From JAJDNS01 sp963578825 (GTDB lineage: Bacteria; Acidobacteriota; Vicinamibacteria; Fen-336): DNA of 64,000 nucleotides. Shown in pieces: positions 16,547-25,092 of this stretch (the stretch's first letter is position 1; each line of letters begins with the position of its first letter). Made by a program: the position numbers and the translations under genes. The stretch lies in assembly GCA_963578825.1 (NCBI GenBank), contig CAUZDW010000013.1, forward strand, positions 1 through 64,000, read 5' to 3'. Below the pieces are notes generated by a model that saw only the letters and a program-made list of their open reading frames with translations, was not told where the DNA came from and did not search any database.

Positions 16547-17764
16547 ATGATCGATGGGCGATGGCGTATTACACGTGCTGTTTCGTTCCTGTTTCTGATT
16601 CTCTTCTTGCCGGGCGGCCTCGGTGCCGGCCCGGATCGGACGACCGAGGTCACGCTGGTCGGGGTCCCGGGCGGTGGCATCCAGCCGCAAGCGGCCGTGG
16701 ATGGCGAAGGAACCCTTCACGTCGTCTACTACGGTGGCGATCCTCGGGGCGGCGACCTGTTCTACGTGCGATCCGAAGACGATGGCCGGACGTTCTCCCT
16801 TCCCATCCGCGTCAACAGCCAGCCGGGCAGCGCGGTGGCGACGGGAACGATTCGAGGCGCTCAGATCGCGCTGGGAGCCGGCGGGCGCGTTCACGTCGTC
16901 TGGAACGGTGCGGTGGGAGCGGCGCCGAAGGGTGCTCTCGATCCGGACCGGGCCGCGGACGACCCCCACAACGGCCTCCCGATGCTCTACTCGCGGCTCG
17001 ACGACGCCGGACCCGGGTTCGAACCGCAGCGTGGCCTGATGAAGCGGACCTTCGGGCTCGACGGCGGGGGCTCGGTGGCCGCCGACGGCGCCGGCAACGT
17101 CTACGTGGTCTGGCACGCTCGGGGCCGGGACTCCGCTCCGGGCGAATCCGGTCGGGGCGTCTGGCTTGCGGTCTCCCGGGATGGCGGGCAGAGCTTCTCC
17201 CAAGAGGTTCCGGCCGGGAGCCAGTCCAGCGGCGCCTGTGGCTGCTGCGGTCTGCGCGCCTTCGCCGACAGCGGTGGGCGGGTCTACGCTCTCTACCGGA
17301 CCGCGCGGGAGCTGGTGCACCGGGACGTCCACCTGCTGGTCTCGGCAGACACCGGTCACAGCTTTCGAGAGGCCGGCGTCGACACGTGGAACGTCGCGGC
17401 CTGTCCCATGAGCGCCATGTCGTTCACGGAAGGAGCCGGGGGCGTCCTGGGAGCCTGGCAGACGGGACAGCAGGTCTACTTCGCGGCCATCGACCCGAGC
17501 TCGCCCGGAACCCTGGAGCCGGTCTCGGCGCCCGGACCCGGCAATCGGCGCAAGTACCCGGGGCTGGCCCGCGGCCCGTCCGGGCAGACCATCTTCCTCT
17601 GGTCCGAGAACGCGGCCTGGAAGACTGGCGGCTCGCTGGCCTGGCAGGCCTTCGATCGAGACGGAATCCCCGTTGGAGCCAGGGGCGTCGGCCCCGAGGT
17701 TCCGGGCTGGAGCTTCGGCGCGGTGGTCGTGCGTGGGGACGGAGGCTTCACCGTCCTCTATTGA
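16547..17764 (+). CDS. Exported sialidase-like/BNR-repeat propeller protein (405 aa)
   Basis: A signal peptide (AVSFLFLILFLPGGLGAG) precedes a six-bladed sialidase-type propeller. Asp-box (BNR) signatures are present: RSEDDGRTFS, VSRDGGQSFS and VSADTGHSFR, each fitting S-x-D-x-G-x-x-F/W. A CGCCGLRAFAD segment in the middle is a distinctive Cys cluster. The catalytic Arg triad of true sialidases cannot be confirmed by eye, so enzyme activity is not claimed. The protein probably acts in the periplasm. No clear Shine-Dalgarno sequence is seen upstream; the ATG at 16547 is the first one that gives an intact signal peptide. Confidence 0.8.
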   Translation: MIDGRWRITRAVSFLFLILFLPGGLGAGPDRTTEVTLVGVPGGGIQPQAAVDGEGTLHVVYYGGDPRGGDLFYVRSEDDGRTFSLPIRVNSQPGSAVATGTIRGAQIALGAGGRVHVVWNGAVGAAPKGALDPDRAADDPHNGLPMLYSRLDDAGPGFEPQRGLMKRTFGLDGGGSVAADGAGNVYVVWHARGRDSAPGESGRGVWLAVSRDGGQSFSQEVPAGSQSSGACGCCGLRAFADSGGRVYALYRTARELVHRDVHLLVSADTGHSFREAGVDTWNVAACPMSAMSFTEGAGGVLGAWQTGQQVYFAAIDPSSPGTLEPVSAPGPGNRRKYPGLARGPSGQTIFLWSENAAWKTGGSLAWQAFDRDGIPVGARGVGPEVPGWSFGAVVVRGDGGFTVLY

Positions 17765-17850
17765 TCCGACGATTGCCTCGAGGAGCTCGACGATCCCCAT
17801 TTCGTAGCGATCGATCAGCGCGAGTTGGAAAGCGGCCTACAAAGCCCGGC

Positions 17851-17880
17851 TTGCTCAGCCCGTAGCGTCGGGCCTACGCT
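17851..17880 (+). promoter_or_regulatory. Candidate promoter for the selenoneine locus, giving a leaderless mRNA
   Basis: TTGCTC (17851-17856) is followed after 18 bp by TACGCT (17875-17880). A transcription start seven bases after the -10 box falls on the A of the ATG at 17887, and no Shine-Dalgarno sequence precedes that ATG. This fits leaderless translation, but promoter boxes in G+C-rich DNA are weak evidence. Confidence 0.35.
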
Positions 17881-17886
17881 TGGGAA

Positions 17887-19164
17887 ATGCCAGACTCCGA
17901 GACCCTGACGCAGTGGGTGGCCGACGGGCGGGCGCGCTCCCTCCGCATCGTCAACGACCTCAGCGACGAGCAGCTGCACGTGCCCTGGCTGCCCACCGTC
18001 AACCCGATTCTCTGGGAGCTGTGCCATGCCTCGTTCTTCTACGAGTCCTTCCTTCTGCGCGACGGCGCGGGCCAGGAGCCGGTGCTCCAGGACTCGGACG
18101 CTCTGTTCGATTCCATGACGATCGGCCACGAGACTCGGTGGCGGCTTCCCGTGCCGGATCGCGCAGGATGCCTTGCCTATGGCGACGCGGTGCGCCAGCG
18201 AGTGGTCGACCTGATCGACAAAGGGCTCGATGAGCGTCTCACCTACCTTCTGATGTACAGCGTGTTCCACGGGGACATGCACAACGAGGCCCTGACCTAC
18301 ACTCGCCAGGCCCTGGGATACCCGGCGCCGAGCTTCGATGTCGCCACAGCCGACGTGTCTGCATCGGATGAAGCGCAAGGCGACGCCAATCTTCCGGGCG
18401 GCGTGTTCGTCCTGGGCGCCACGGCCGAGACGCCTTTCTGTTTTGACAACGAGAAGTGGGGACACGAGATCGAGGTGCAGCCCTTTGCGATCGCGCGCAC
18501 CGCCGCTACCGAGGGCGAGATTCGGGACTTCGTGCTGGAAGGTGGCTACGACCGGCGTGAGTTCTGGAGTCCACAGGGATGGGCTTGGCGGGAGGCGGTG
18601 CAAGCGAGCCTCCCACTCTATTGGCGCCACCCGGGTGGAGAGGACTTCGAGCGTCGGCACTTCGACCGGTGGATTCCCATCGAGGACCGCAGGGCGGCGA
18701 TCCACATCAGCTGGTACGAGGCCGACGCCTGGTGCCGATGGGCGAAACGGCGTCTGCCCACCGAGGCCGAGTGGGAGATGGCCGCGGCTCGAGGTGATGA
18801 CGATGCGGGGCCCAAGCGCCGGCACCCCTGGGGCGACGAACCCCCGAGCAACGCGCTTTGCAACATGGACTGGGAAGCCATGGGCCCCGTGGACGTCTCG
18901 GCCTTTGCGGCAGGAGACAGCGCGGCAGGCTGCCGACAAATGACCGGCAACGTCTGGCAATGGACAGCCACCACCTTTGCCCCCTACCCAGAGTTCACCC
19001 CCGACATGTACGCCGACTACTCCCAGACGTCGTTTCACACCCGCAAGGTCCTGCGCGGTGGGTGCTGGGCAACCCCCTCACGCACGATCCGCAACACGTG
19101 GCGCAATTTCTTTCAGCCCGCGCGCCGGGATGTGTTCGCGGGTTTTCGCACCTGTCTCCTTTGA
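17887..19164 (+). CDS. senA: Selenoneine synthase SenA (EgtB-family nonhaem-iron enzyme)
   Basis: The 425-residue protein has the EgtB architecture. An N-terminal DinB-like domain carries three probable iron ligands: H47 in ELCHASFF and H128/H132 in HGDMHNE. A C-terminal formylglycine-generating-enzyme-like (FGE-sulfatase) domain follows, with LPTEAEWEMAAARG, MTGNVWQWT, LRGGCWATPSRT and ARRDVFAGFRTC. EgtB couples a thiol to hercynine; the SenA branch uses a selenosugar as selenium donor. I assign SenA rather than EgtB because the next gene, 20 bp away, begins with a SenB selenosugar-synthase domain. Sequence alone does not separate the two with certainty. The reaction would join hercynine to the selenosugar oxidatively, in the cytoplasm, on the way to selenoneine. 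Confidence 0.8.
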   Translation: MPDSETLTQWVADGRARSLRIVNDLSDEQLHVPWLPTVNPILWELCHASFFYESFLLRDGAGQEPVLQDSDALFDSMTIGHETRWRLPVPDRAGCLAYGDAVRQRVVDLIDKGLDERLTYLLMYSVFHGDMHNEALTYTRQALGYPAPSFDVATADVSASDEAQGDANLPGGVFVLGATAETPFCFDNEKWGHEIEVQPFAIARTAATEGEIRDFVLEGGYDRREFWSPQGWAWREAVQASLPLYWRHPGGEDFERRHFDRWIPIEDRRAAIHISWYEADAWCRWAKRRLPTEAEWEMAAARGDDDAGPKRRHPWGDEPPSNALCNMDWEAMGPVDVSAFAAGDSAAGCRQMTGNVWQWTATTFAPYPEFTPDMYADYSQTSFHTRKVLRGGCWATPSRTIRNTWRNFFQPARRDVFAGFRTCLL

Positions 19165-19184
19165 GCCTCACGGCAAGACGCTCG

Positions 19185-21107
19185 ATGAGAATCCTGATCG
19201 TGACGCCGGCGCCAGCCGGCTCTCGCACAGGCAACCAGGTGACGGCCCAGCGGTGGGCCGATCACCTGCGAGCATTGAATCACCAGGTCGAGGTCGACCG
19301 GCAGTATCGGGCACAGGCGTGCGACCTCTTGATCGCTCTGCACGCCAGGCACAGCGCCGACTCGATCGAGCGCTTTCGGGCGGCTCATCCCGAACTGCCG
19401 ATCGTCGTGATCCTCACGGGCACGGATCTCTACAGCGACCTGCCCGACGACCCGAAGGCGGCACGATCCGTGGAGCTGGCGACCTTGCTCGTGGTCCTGA
19501 ATCCCCTGGGGTCCCGTCGCCTCCTCCCTCACCTGCGGAGCCGCGTCCGAGTGGTCGTGCAATCCGTCGCGCTTCCCGAGCTCGATCCCGTCGCGGCCGA
19601 TGGATTCCAGATCTGCGTCGTGGGGCATCTTCGTCCGGTCAAGGATCCCTTCCTCGCGGCGGAAGCCGTGAGAAGCCTGCCGCCGGAGTCGGCCGTCCGC
19701 CTCGTTCATGTCGGCAGGGCCCTCGACGAGCGAATGCGATCGCTGGCCGAGAAGGAGCAACGCGAGAACGCGCGCTACACCTGGCGTGGGGAGATTCCCC
19801 AGCGAGAGGTGTTCCAGATCCTGGCGAGCTCCAAGTTGCACATCCTGACTTCGAAGATGGAGGGCGGGGCCAACGCGCTCTGCGAAGCCATCGCCGTGGG
19901 TGTGCCGACCCTGGCCACACGGGTCGACGGGTCGTTGGGGATCCTTGGTGAAGGGTACCCGGGGCTCTTCCCGGTGGGCGATTCCCGGGCTCTTGGGCAG
20001 TTGCTGGAGAAGGTGGAGGGCGATCCTTCCTTCCACGACGCGCTGCGCCGGCACTGCGTCTCCCTGCAGCCCTCTGTCGAACCCTCGGCAGAGCGCGCCG
20101 CCATCGGCCGGATCATCGACGAGTTGGGGCGTTTCACCCTGATCGTCGCGGGCAGCCAGGACTCGGCGAGGACGTTCGCCGAAGACGTCGCGGCTGGGCT
20201 GAGGGCCTCACCAAAGCAACTCCACTGTCGCTACTTCTACGACGCTCGCGGCTCGCAGTTGTTCGAGGACATCTGCCAGCTCCCCGAGTACTACGTCACC
20301 CGGGCGGAGACCGAGATCCTGACCGAGCGCGCCGGCGAGATCGCCGAATCAATGAGACAGCGTCTTCTTCTTTTCGAGCTCGGCAGCGGCAGTGGCGCCA
20401 AGACCCGGCTGCTCCTCGACGCGCTGACGGCCCCTGGGCGGCAGCTCACCTACGTGCCGGTCGACATCTCGCGATCGATGCTGGAGGAGTCCGCCTTCTC
20501 GTTGATGGCGGCCTACCCTGATCTGACGATCGTGACGATGGCGTCCGAGTATCAAGACAGCCTGCGCGGGCTCGAGGAACAGCCAGAGCAGCAGAAGCTG
20601 GTTCTCTGGCTGGGATCGAACGTCGGCAACTTCGATCGGCCGGGAGCCGTCGCCTTCTTGAGCCAGGTGCGAAGGCGGATGTCTGTCGCGGATCGCTTGC
20701 TCCTGGGCGTCGACCTGCGAAAAGACCGGGCCACACTGGAGGCCGCCTACGACGATGCCGGCGGCGTGACCGCCGAGTTCAACAAGAACCTCCTGGTGCG
20801 CATCAATCGCGAGCTCGAGGGCGACTTCGAGCTTTCCAACTTCGAACATGAGGCCGTCTACGACCAGGAGGCGGGACGCGTCGCGATGCACCTCGTGTGC
20901 CGCCGCGCTTGCAGCGTTCGTATCAAGGCACTGGAGCTGCAGGTCGACTTCGTGGCAGGCGAGAAGATTCACACCGAGGATTCGTACAAGTACTCCCCGG
21001 ACGAGATCGCCACCCTCGCCCGCTCCAGCGGGTTCTCGATGGAGCGCCACTGGACCGATGGGGCGGAGCGCTTCTACCTGGGGCTCCTGGCGCCCCGATC
21101 CCGATAG
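19185..21107 (+). CDS. senB-egtD: Fused selenosugar synthase (SenB) and histidine N-alpha-methyltransferase (EgtD)
   Basis: One continuous 640-residue frame holds two enzymes. Residues 1 to about 312 are a GT4-like glycosyltransferase of the SenB family. They show ILIVTPAPAGSRTGN at the N-terminus, DLLIALHARHSA, VILTGTDLYSDLP, VVGHLRPVKDPFLAAEA and EGGANALCEAIAVGVPTLATR. SenB makes a selenosugar from selenophosphate and a UDP-sugar. Residues about 320-640 are EgtD: RYFYDARGSQLFEDICQLPEYY, LGSGSGAKTRLLLDAL (SAM site), VPVDIS, LGSNVGNF, DLRKD, AEFNKNLLVRINREL and EKIHTEDSYKYS. EgtD methylates histidine three times to hercynine. Both SenA substrates would thus come from one polypeptide. SenC (selenophosphate synthetase) is not present. 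The 3' end overlaps the convergent GDPD gene by 34 bp. Confidence 0.9.
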   Translation: MRILIVTPAPAGSRTGNQVTAQRWADHLRALNHQVEVDRQYRAQACDLLIALHARHSADSIERFRAAHPELPIVVILTGTDLYSDLPDDPKAARSVELATLLVVLNPLGSRRLLPHLRSRVRVVVQSVALPELDPVAADGFQICVVGHLRPVKDPFLAAEAVRSLPPESAVRLVHVGRALDERMRSLAEKEQRENARYTWRGEIPQREVFQILASSKLHILTSKMEGGANALCEAIAVGVPTLATRVDGSLGILGEGYPGLFPVGDSRALGQLLEKVEGDPSFHDALRRHCVSLQPSVEPSAERAAIGRIIDELGRFTLIVAGSQDSARTFAEDVAAGLRASPKQLHCRYFYDARGSQLFEDICQLPEYYVTRAETEILTERAGEIAESMRQRLLLFELGSGSGAKTRLLLDALTAPGRQLTYVPVDISRSMLEESAFSLMAAYPDLTIVTMASEYQDSLRGLEEQPEQQKLVLWLGSNVGNFDRPGAVAFLSQVRRRMSVADRLLLGVDLRKDRATLEAAYDDAGGVTAEFNKNLLVRINRELEGDFELSNFEHEAVYDQEAGRVAMHLVCRRACSVRIKALELQVDFVAGEKIHTEDSYKYSPDEIATLARSSGFSMERHWTDGAERFYLGLLAPRSR

Positions 21108-22071
21108 CCTCTGGACGTCAGGTACTCCATCAGAAGCTCTGGACGGTCCGTCTGGATCATGTCGACCTTCATGTCGATCAGATGTCCCCAATGGGCATCC
21201 GGGTCGGCAGGTTCTGATCGTCGACGTGTCCCGCGGCATGGTCGGCCGCCAGCGTGTTGACCCACACACGTGCCTTCTCTTCAACGATGGATTCGACACC
21301 CTCGCTCAGATAGGTCTCGCCCTGAAAGACGATCTCGTACGCCACCGGATCATAGGGAGCATATTGAGGGACGACATGGCTCAAGGACTCGGAGCATGTC
21401 TCATCGGGACGTTCCCGGCACTCCCTGATGATGGGCATGAAGTAGGTCTTGCCCAGAAACTTCGCTGACCGCAGCTGGCTCTCGTCCGGCAGGGCATTCA
21501 TCTTGATCAGGACCTGCTCGGTGGTGCCGGTCTTCTCCAGCAACTCGAGCGACTGGCTGTACAAGTCCGCCTTCATGTCCAGGTTGACCAGGATCTTGCC
21601 CTTGACCGCCAGCAGCGCTTGCTCCAGCGTGGGCACGCGCTTCTCCGTGAGCGCCGCGTCTTCGCCCTCGGCTCCTTCCTTGAGCCGCAGCTCTTGAATC
21701 CCGTCGAGGGTCATCTCTTCGATCGGCCCGGACCCGCCCGTCATCCTGTCCACCGTGCCGTCGTGCATGAGCATCAGGTGCCCGTCCTTGCTGCGGCGGA
21801 CGTCGATCTCGATCATGTCGACGCCGAGACGCACGCATTCGTCGATGGCTTGAAGAGAGTTCTCGGGTGCGAGACGCCAGCACGCCCGGTGCGCGACGAC
21901 CATCACGCGCTCGTCGTCAGCATCTTCGAGCATCTGCCGCAACTCGGCGAGGGACAGGCGAGTCTCGGTTGCTGCCTCGTCGACGACATCCACACCGGCC
22001 TGCTGCCCCTGGCAGGCGCCCAGTCCAAGCGAGCCAATCAGTACCAGATCAAACAGAACAAGACGTTTCAT
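21074..22071 (-). pseudogene. Glycerophosphodiester phosphodiesterase lipoprotein, frameshifted near the 3' end
   Basis: The ATG at 22071 follows AGGAG. The N-terminus is a lipoprotein signal ending LGLGAC, so the mature protein would be anchored by a lipidated Cys. The GDPD TIM barrel is clear: VVAHRACWRLAPENSLQAI (HR and EN motifs), MIEIDVRRSKDGHLMLMHD and ILVNLDMKAD. In the current frame it ends at 21178 with NLPTRMPIGDI. A different frame continues the family's C-terminus, ADPDAHWGHLIDMKVDMIQTD then RPELLMEYL, stopping at 21074. Restoring one base at about 21206-21210 (CTGCC read as CTGGCC) rejoins them. About 45 residues that complete the barrel are lost, so activity is doubtful. A sequencing error is the alternative. 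Confidence 0.8.
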
Positions 22072-22099
22072 GGGTCTCCTCATCTTCCACGGCGGCCGC

Positions 22100-23596
22100 T
22101 CAGAGGGCCGGCCGGTCCTGGAGCTCGCCGCGCTCCCTTCTCTCTCTGAGGGCCTTCTGTTCCCGGAGGATCGCTCGGGCCAGAACGAGCCAGCCGACGA
22201 TGACGATCACGTTGGTCACCGCGAAGGCACGGATCCCGAGACCCAGGGCGCCGACCAGCACCGCCACCATGACCGCCGAGCCCACGTCGCCCATGCGCAC
22301 GAAGAAGGTGTCGACGGCCTGTTTGGCCTGGTACTTCATCGCGGTCGTCGTCGGCAGCCAGAGCACCTGCCGCATCGTGTTGTTGACGGAGTAGTCGACG
22401 GAGTTCTCCGCGATCTTGCTCAGACGCACGACCGCGAGTATCGGGACCAGAGCGATCGCCGTCGCTCCCATGAGGGCGATCACCGGAAGAACGAAGAAGG
22501 TCGGTCCCATCCCGGCGTACCGGACCAGCCGAGACACGACGAACATCTGCAACACCGCGCCGAGAAGGTTGACGAAGAAGTAGAAGTCGCCGTAGAAGGC
22601 GTTGGCTTTCTGCGACACGAAGCTGTCGTGGTCCGACTCGCTCTCGAAGGCCCCGTGTGTCTCGACGGCGGCACCGACCCACTGGCTGACGGACTCGGAG
22701 ACCATGTACTCACCGTTCGTGTTCACCAGCGTGAACACCATGCTGAACGCTGCCAGGTACATCAGGTATCGGTGCTTTCGCACCATCTCGAAGGCCCCTT
22801 GTCCTCTCCCCGGTTCGTTGCCGGTGGCCGCGGCCCCTTCTTCAGGGCTCCTGCTCTTCCCGGGGAGGCCCTCGTCGCGCGTGGTCCGGGCTGCGCGTGT
22901 CTCGCGCGCGTGCACGATCTGCGTCAAGACCGCACACACGGTCAGGAGGGCCGCGCTCAAGACGAACAGCTCGAACGTCTCGAGCTGCTTTGCCATCGCC
23001 TTGACCACGCCGGTCCCGAGGACGGCGCCCATCGAGGCGCCGATTCCGAGCATGGGGAACAGCCGCTTGCCCTGCTCCTCGGTGTAGACGTCGTTTCCGA
23101 ACGCCCAGAACTGCGCCACGACCATCATGTTGAAGATGCCCACCCAGAGGAAGAACACGACCGGCAGGAGCTCGACCGTGGCAGTGGGCATGATCGCGGC
23201 CAGGGGGCCAAGCGGGATGCTCGCGGTGCGGAGGGTCTCGCTCGCCATGGCGAGCGAGAACAGCACCAGGTTCGACACGAAAAACAGTGTGATACCCACT
23301 ATCAGGCGATTGCGTGGCAGCCTCTTCGCGAAGCGTGCGTATGCCGGGACGGCGCCAAGAAGCGCGACGACCATGACCGCGCTCAGGTACGACTTGTACT
23401 GTGGTCCCCCCTCCATGACCGCCATCATCGAGTCCCGAAGGGGCTTGATCACGTAGTACGCGGTCAGCAGGAGGAAGACGTTCAACGTCAGGAGTACCGC
23501 GCTCGTGCCCTCCCCGGCCCTGACCTGGGTGAAGACGCCGAGCAGCCTCTCCAGCGCGGTCCTCTTCACGGACGGCACGGTCTCGTCGTGAGTCAT
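22100..23596 (-). CDS. NTP/NDP exchange transporter-like membrane protein (Tlc/Npt family, 498 aa)
   Basis: About eleven to twelve hydrophobic segments are visible, opening with LTLNVFLLLTAYYVIKPLRDSMM. The K-P-L-R-D motif after the first helix is characteristic of Tlc/Npt1-type carriers. A charged loop around residues 240-270 separates the halves. Known members exchange ATP for ADP in Rickettsia, Chlamydia and plastids. Free-living bacteria carry distant relatives of unknown substrate, so import of host ATP should not be assumed. The gene ends 28 bp before the GDPD start on the same strand, so the two may be cotranscribed, with this gene first. Confidence 0.75.
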   Translation of the reverse strand: MTHDETVPSVKRTALERLLGVFTQVRAGEGTSAVLLTLNVFLLLTAYYVIKPLRDSMMAVMEGGPQYKSYLSAVMVVALLGAVPAYARFAKRLPRNRLIVGITLFFVSNLVLFSLAMASETLRTASIPLGPLAAIMPTATVELLPVVFFLWVGIFNMMVVAQFWAFGNDVYTEEQGKRLFPMLGIGASMGAVLGTGVVKAMAKQLETFELFVLSAALLTVCAVLTQIVHARETRAARTTRDEGLPGKSRSPEEGAAATGNEPGRGQGAFEMVRKHRYLMYLAAFSMVFTLVNTNGEYMVSESVSQWVGAAVETHGAFESESDHDSFVSQKANAFYGDFYFFVNLLGAVLQMFVVSRLVRYAGMGPTFFVLPVIALMGATAIALVPILAVVRLSKIAENSVDYSVNNTMRQVLWLPTTTAMKYQAKQAVDTFFVRMGDVGSAVMVAVLVGALGLGIRAFAVTNVIVIVGWLVLARAILREQKALRERRERGELQDRPAL

Positions 23597-23694
23597 TATC
23601 GGTTGAGGATGTGCATTCTACTCGCTCTTCATCCGAGAGGTGGATCGACGTGTCGGGCGGGTGTAGCCTTCTGGAGAGCGAAAAGGGGGTCCCG

Positions 23695-24957
23695 ATGACA
23701 CGACCATCGACGCGTCGTTCGTTTCTACAGCGCGTGGCAGCGGTTCCGGCGGTGCTGGGCGCCGGCAGCGCGCTGGCCGACGTGCTGCCAGAGCAGGACG
23801 ATCCGGGCGGCGACGCGTACTGGGAGATGGTGCGCCGGCAGTTCGCGTTTCGGGAAGACAAAGTGCCGATGAATGCGGCCAACCTCTGCCCGTCACCGCG
23901 GGTCGTCGCCGAGGCCGTCACCCGACTGACCCACGAGATCGACGTCGACTGCTCGTTCCAGAACCGGGGCAGGTTCGACGAGCTGCGCGAGGCCGCGCGC
24001 AGCAGCCTCGCCGCGCAGATCGGCGCCTCGCCCGACGAGATCGCCCTCGTCCGCAACACGAGCGAGGCCAACAACACGATCAACAACGGCTTCCCGTTGG
24101 GCGCCGGCGACGAAGTGGTCGTCTGGGACCAGAACCACCCGACGAACCAGGTCGCCTGGGACGTGCGTGCGGCGCGCCACGGCGCCGTGGTCAAGCGTGT
24201 GACGACCCCCGCGCGTCCGAGTGGAGTGGACGAGCTGGTCGACGTGTTTCGCCGCGCGCTCACGCCGAGTACGCGTGCCCTGGCCATCACCCACGTCTCG
24301 AACGTGAGCGGCCTGCGGCTTCCGGTTCGGGAGATCTGCCAGATCGCCCACGAGCACGACGTCTACGTCCACGTGGACGGCGCGCAGTGCTGGGGCGTCC
24401 TGCAGCTCGACCTGCACGCTCTGGGCTGCGACTCGTACAGCGGCAGCGCGCACAAGTGGTTCGTGGGTCCGAAGGAGGCGGGCCTCCTCTATGTGCGAGC
24501 CGAGCAGATCGATCGGATCTGGCCGAGTGGCGTCGCGCCCGGCTGGGGCGACGACGTGGAGTCCGACTTGAAGGGAGCGCGTAAGTTCGAGTCGCTCGGG
24601 CAGCGCGACGACGCGTGCCTGGCAGCGGTGGGCGTCTCGGTCGACTTTCACGCAAGCCTCGGGCCCGATCGGATCGAGGCTCGCGTTCTGGAGCTGGCCG
24701 CGCGCCTGAAGACCGGCCTGAGCGAGCTCGGGGCGACGCTCGTCACACCGATGCTGCCCGAGCTGAGCGGAGGTGTTTGCATCGCTGCCTCGGATGGTGA
24801 GCGGCGTCGCGAGCTGTTCGAGCGCCTCTACGCCGAACACGGGATCGCGGGTGCTCCGACCGGCGGCCTACGGCTCTGCCCTCACCTCTACAACACGGTC
24901 GATCACGTCGATCGGGCGCTGCAGGGTGTGAAGGAGCTGCGTTCGCTGCTCGCCTAG
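23695..24957 (+). CDS. Tat-exported class V aminotransferase-like PLP enzyme (420 aa)
   Basis: The ATG at 23695 has GGGGGT a few bases upstream. Residues 5-24 carry a Tat signal with RRSFLQR and a hydrophobic AAVPAVLGAGSALA. The mature part is a fold-type I PLP enzyme: NTSEANNTINNGF binds the cofactor phosphate, VHVDGAQCW contains the PLP-binding D228, and SGSAHKWFVGPKEAG contains the Schiff-base lysine K254. The closest named relatives by motif are isopenicillin-N epimerase-like and cysteine-desulfurase-like proteins. Tat export implies folding with PLP in the cytoplasm before transport. The substrate is unknown. A second Tat-signal member of the family lies at 60170. Confidence 0.85.
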   Translation: MTRPSTRRSFLQRVAAVPAVLGAGSALADVLPEQDDPGGDAYWEMVRRQFAFREDKVPMNAANLCPSPRVVAEAVTRLTHEIDVDCSFQNRGRFDELREAARSSLAAQIGASPDEIALVRNTSEANNTINNGFPLGAGDEVVVWDQNHPTNQVAWDVRAARHGAVVKRVTTPARPSGVDELVDVFRRALTPSTRALAITHVSNVSGLRLPVREICQIAHEHDVYVHVDGAQCWGVLQLDLHALGCDSYSGSAHKWFVGPKEAGLLYVRAEQIDRIWPSGVAPGWGDDVESDLKGARKFESLGQRDDACLAAVGVSVDFHASLGPDRIEARVLELAARLKTGLSELGATLVTPMLPELSGGVCIAASDGERRRELFERLYAEHGIAGAPTGGLRLCPHLYNTVDHVDRALQGVKELRSLLA

Positions 24958-25013
24958 GAGACCGGCGCCGACTGTTGGGTGCAGATCCCTCGTGCCGACG
25001 CCGTCTGTCGCGC

Positions 25014-25043
25014 TTGACCTCGCCTCCGTTGGCGACGTAACCT
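25014..25043 (+). promoter_or_regulatory. Candidate promoter of the fumarate reductase operon
   Basis: TTGACC (25014-25019) is followed after 18 bp by TAACCT (25038-25043). The frdA ATG is 50 bases further on and has a good GGGAGG ribosome binding site. No FNR-like inverted repeat is visible around the boxes. Confidence 0.4.
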
Positions 25044-25092
25044 CCGTCCCAGTTCCCCGATCGTCGTTGCGAATCGAGATATCGGGAGGTTC

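Noticed and set aside
21178..21180. TGA at the end of the truncated GDPD frame considered as selenocysteine
   Set aside because: The missing family sequence continues in a different frame, so a frameshift and not UGA read-through explains the break.
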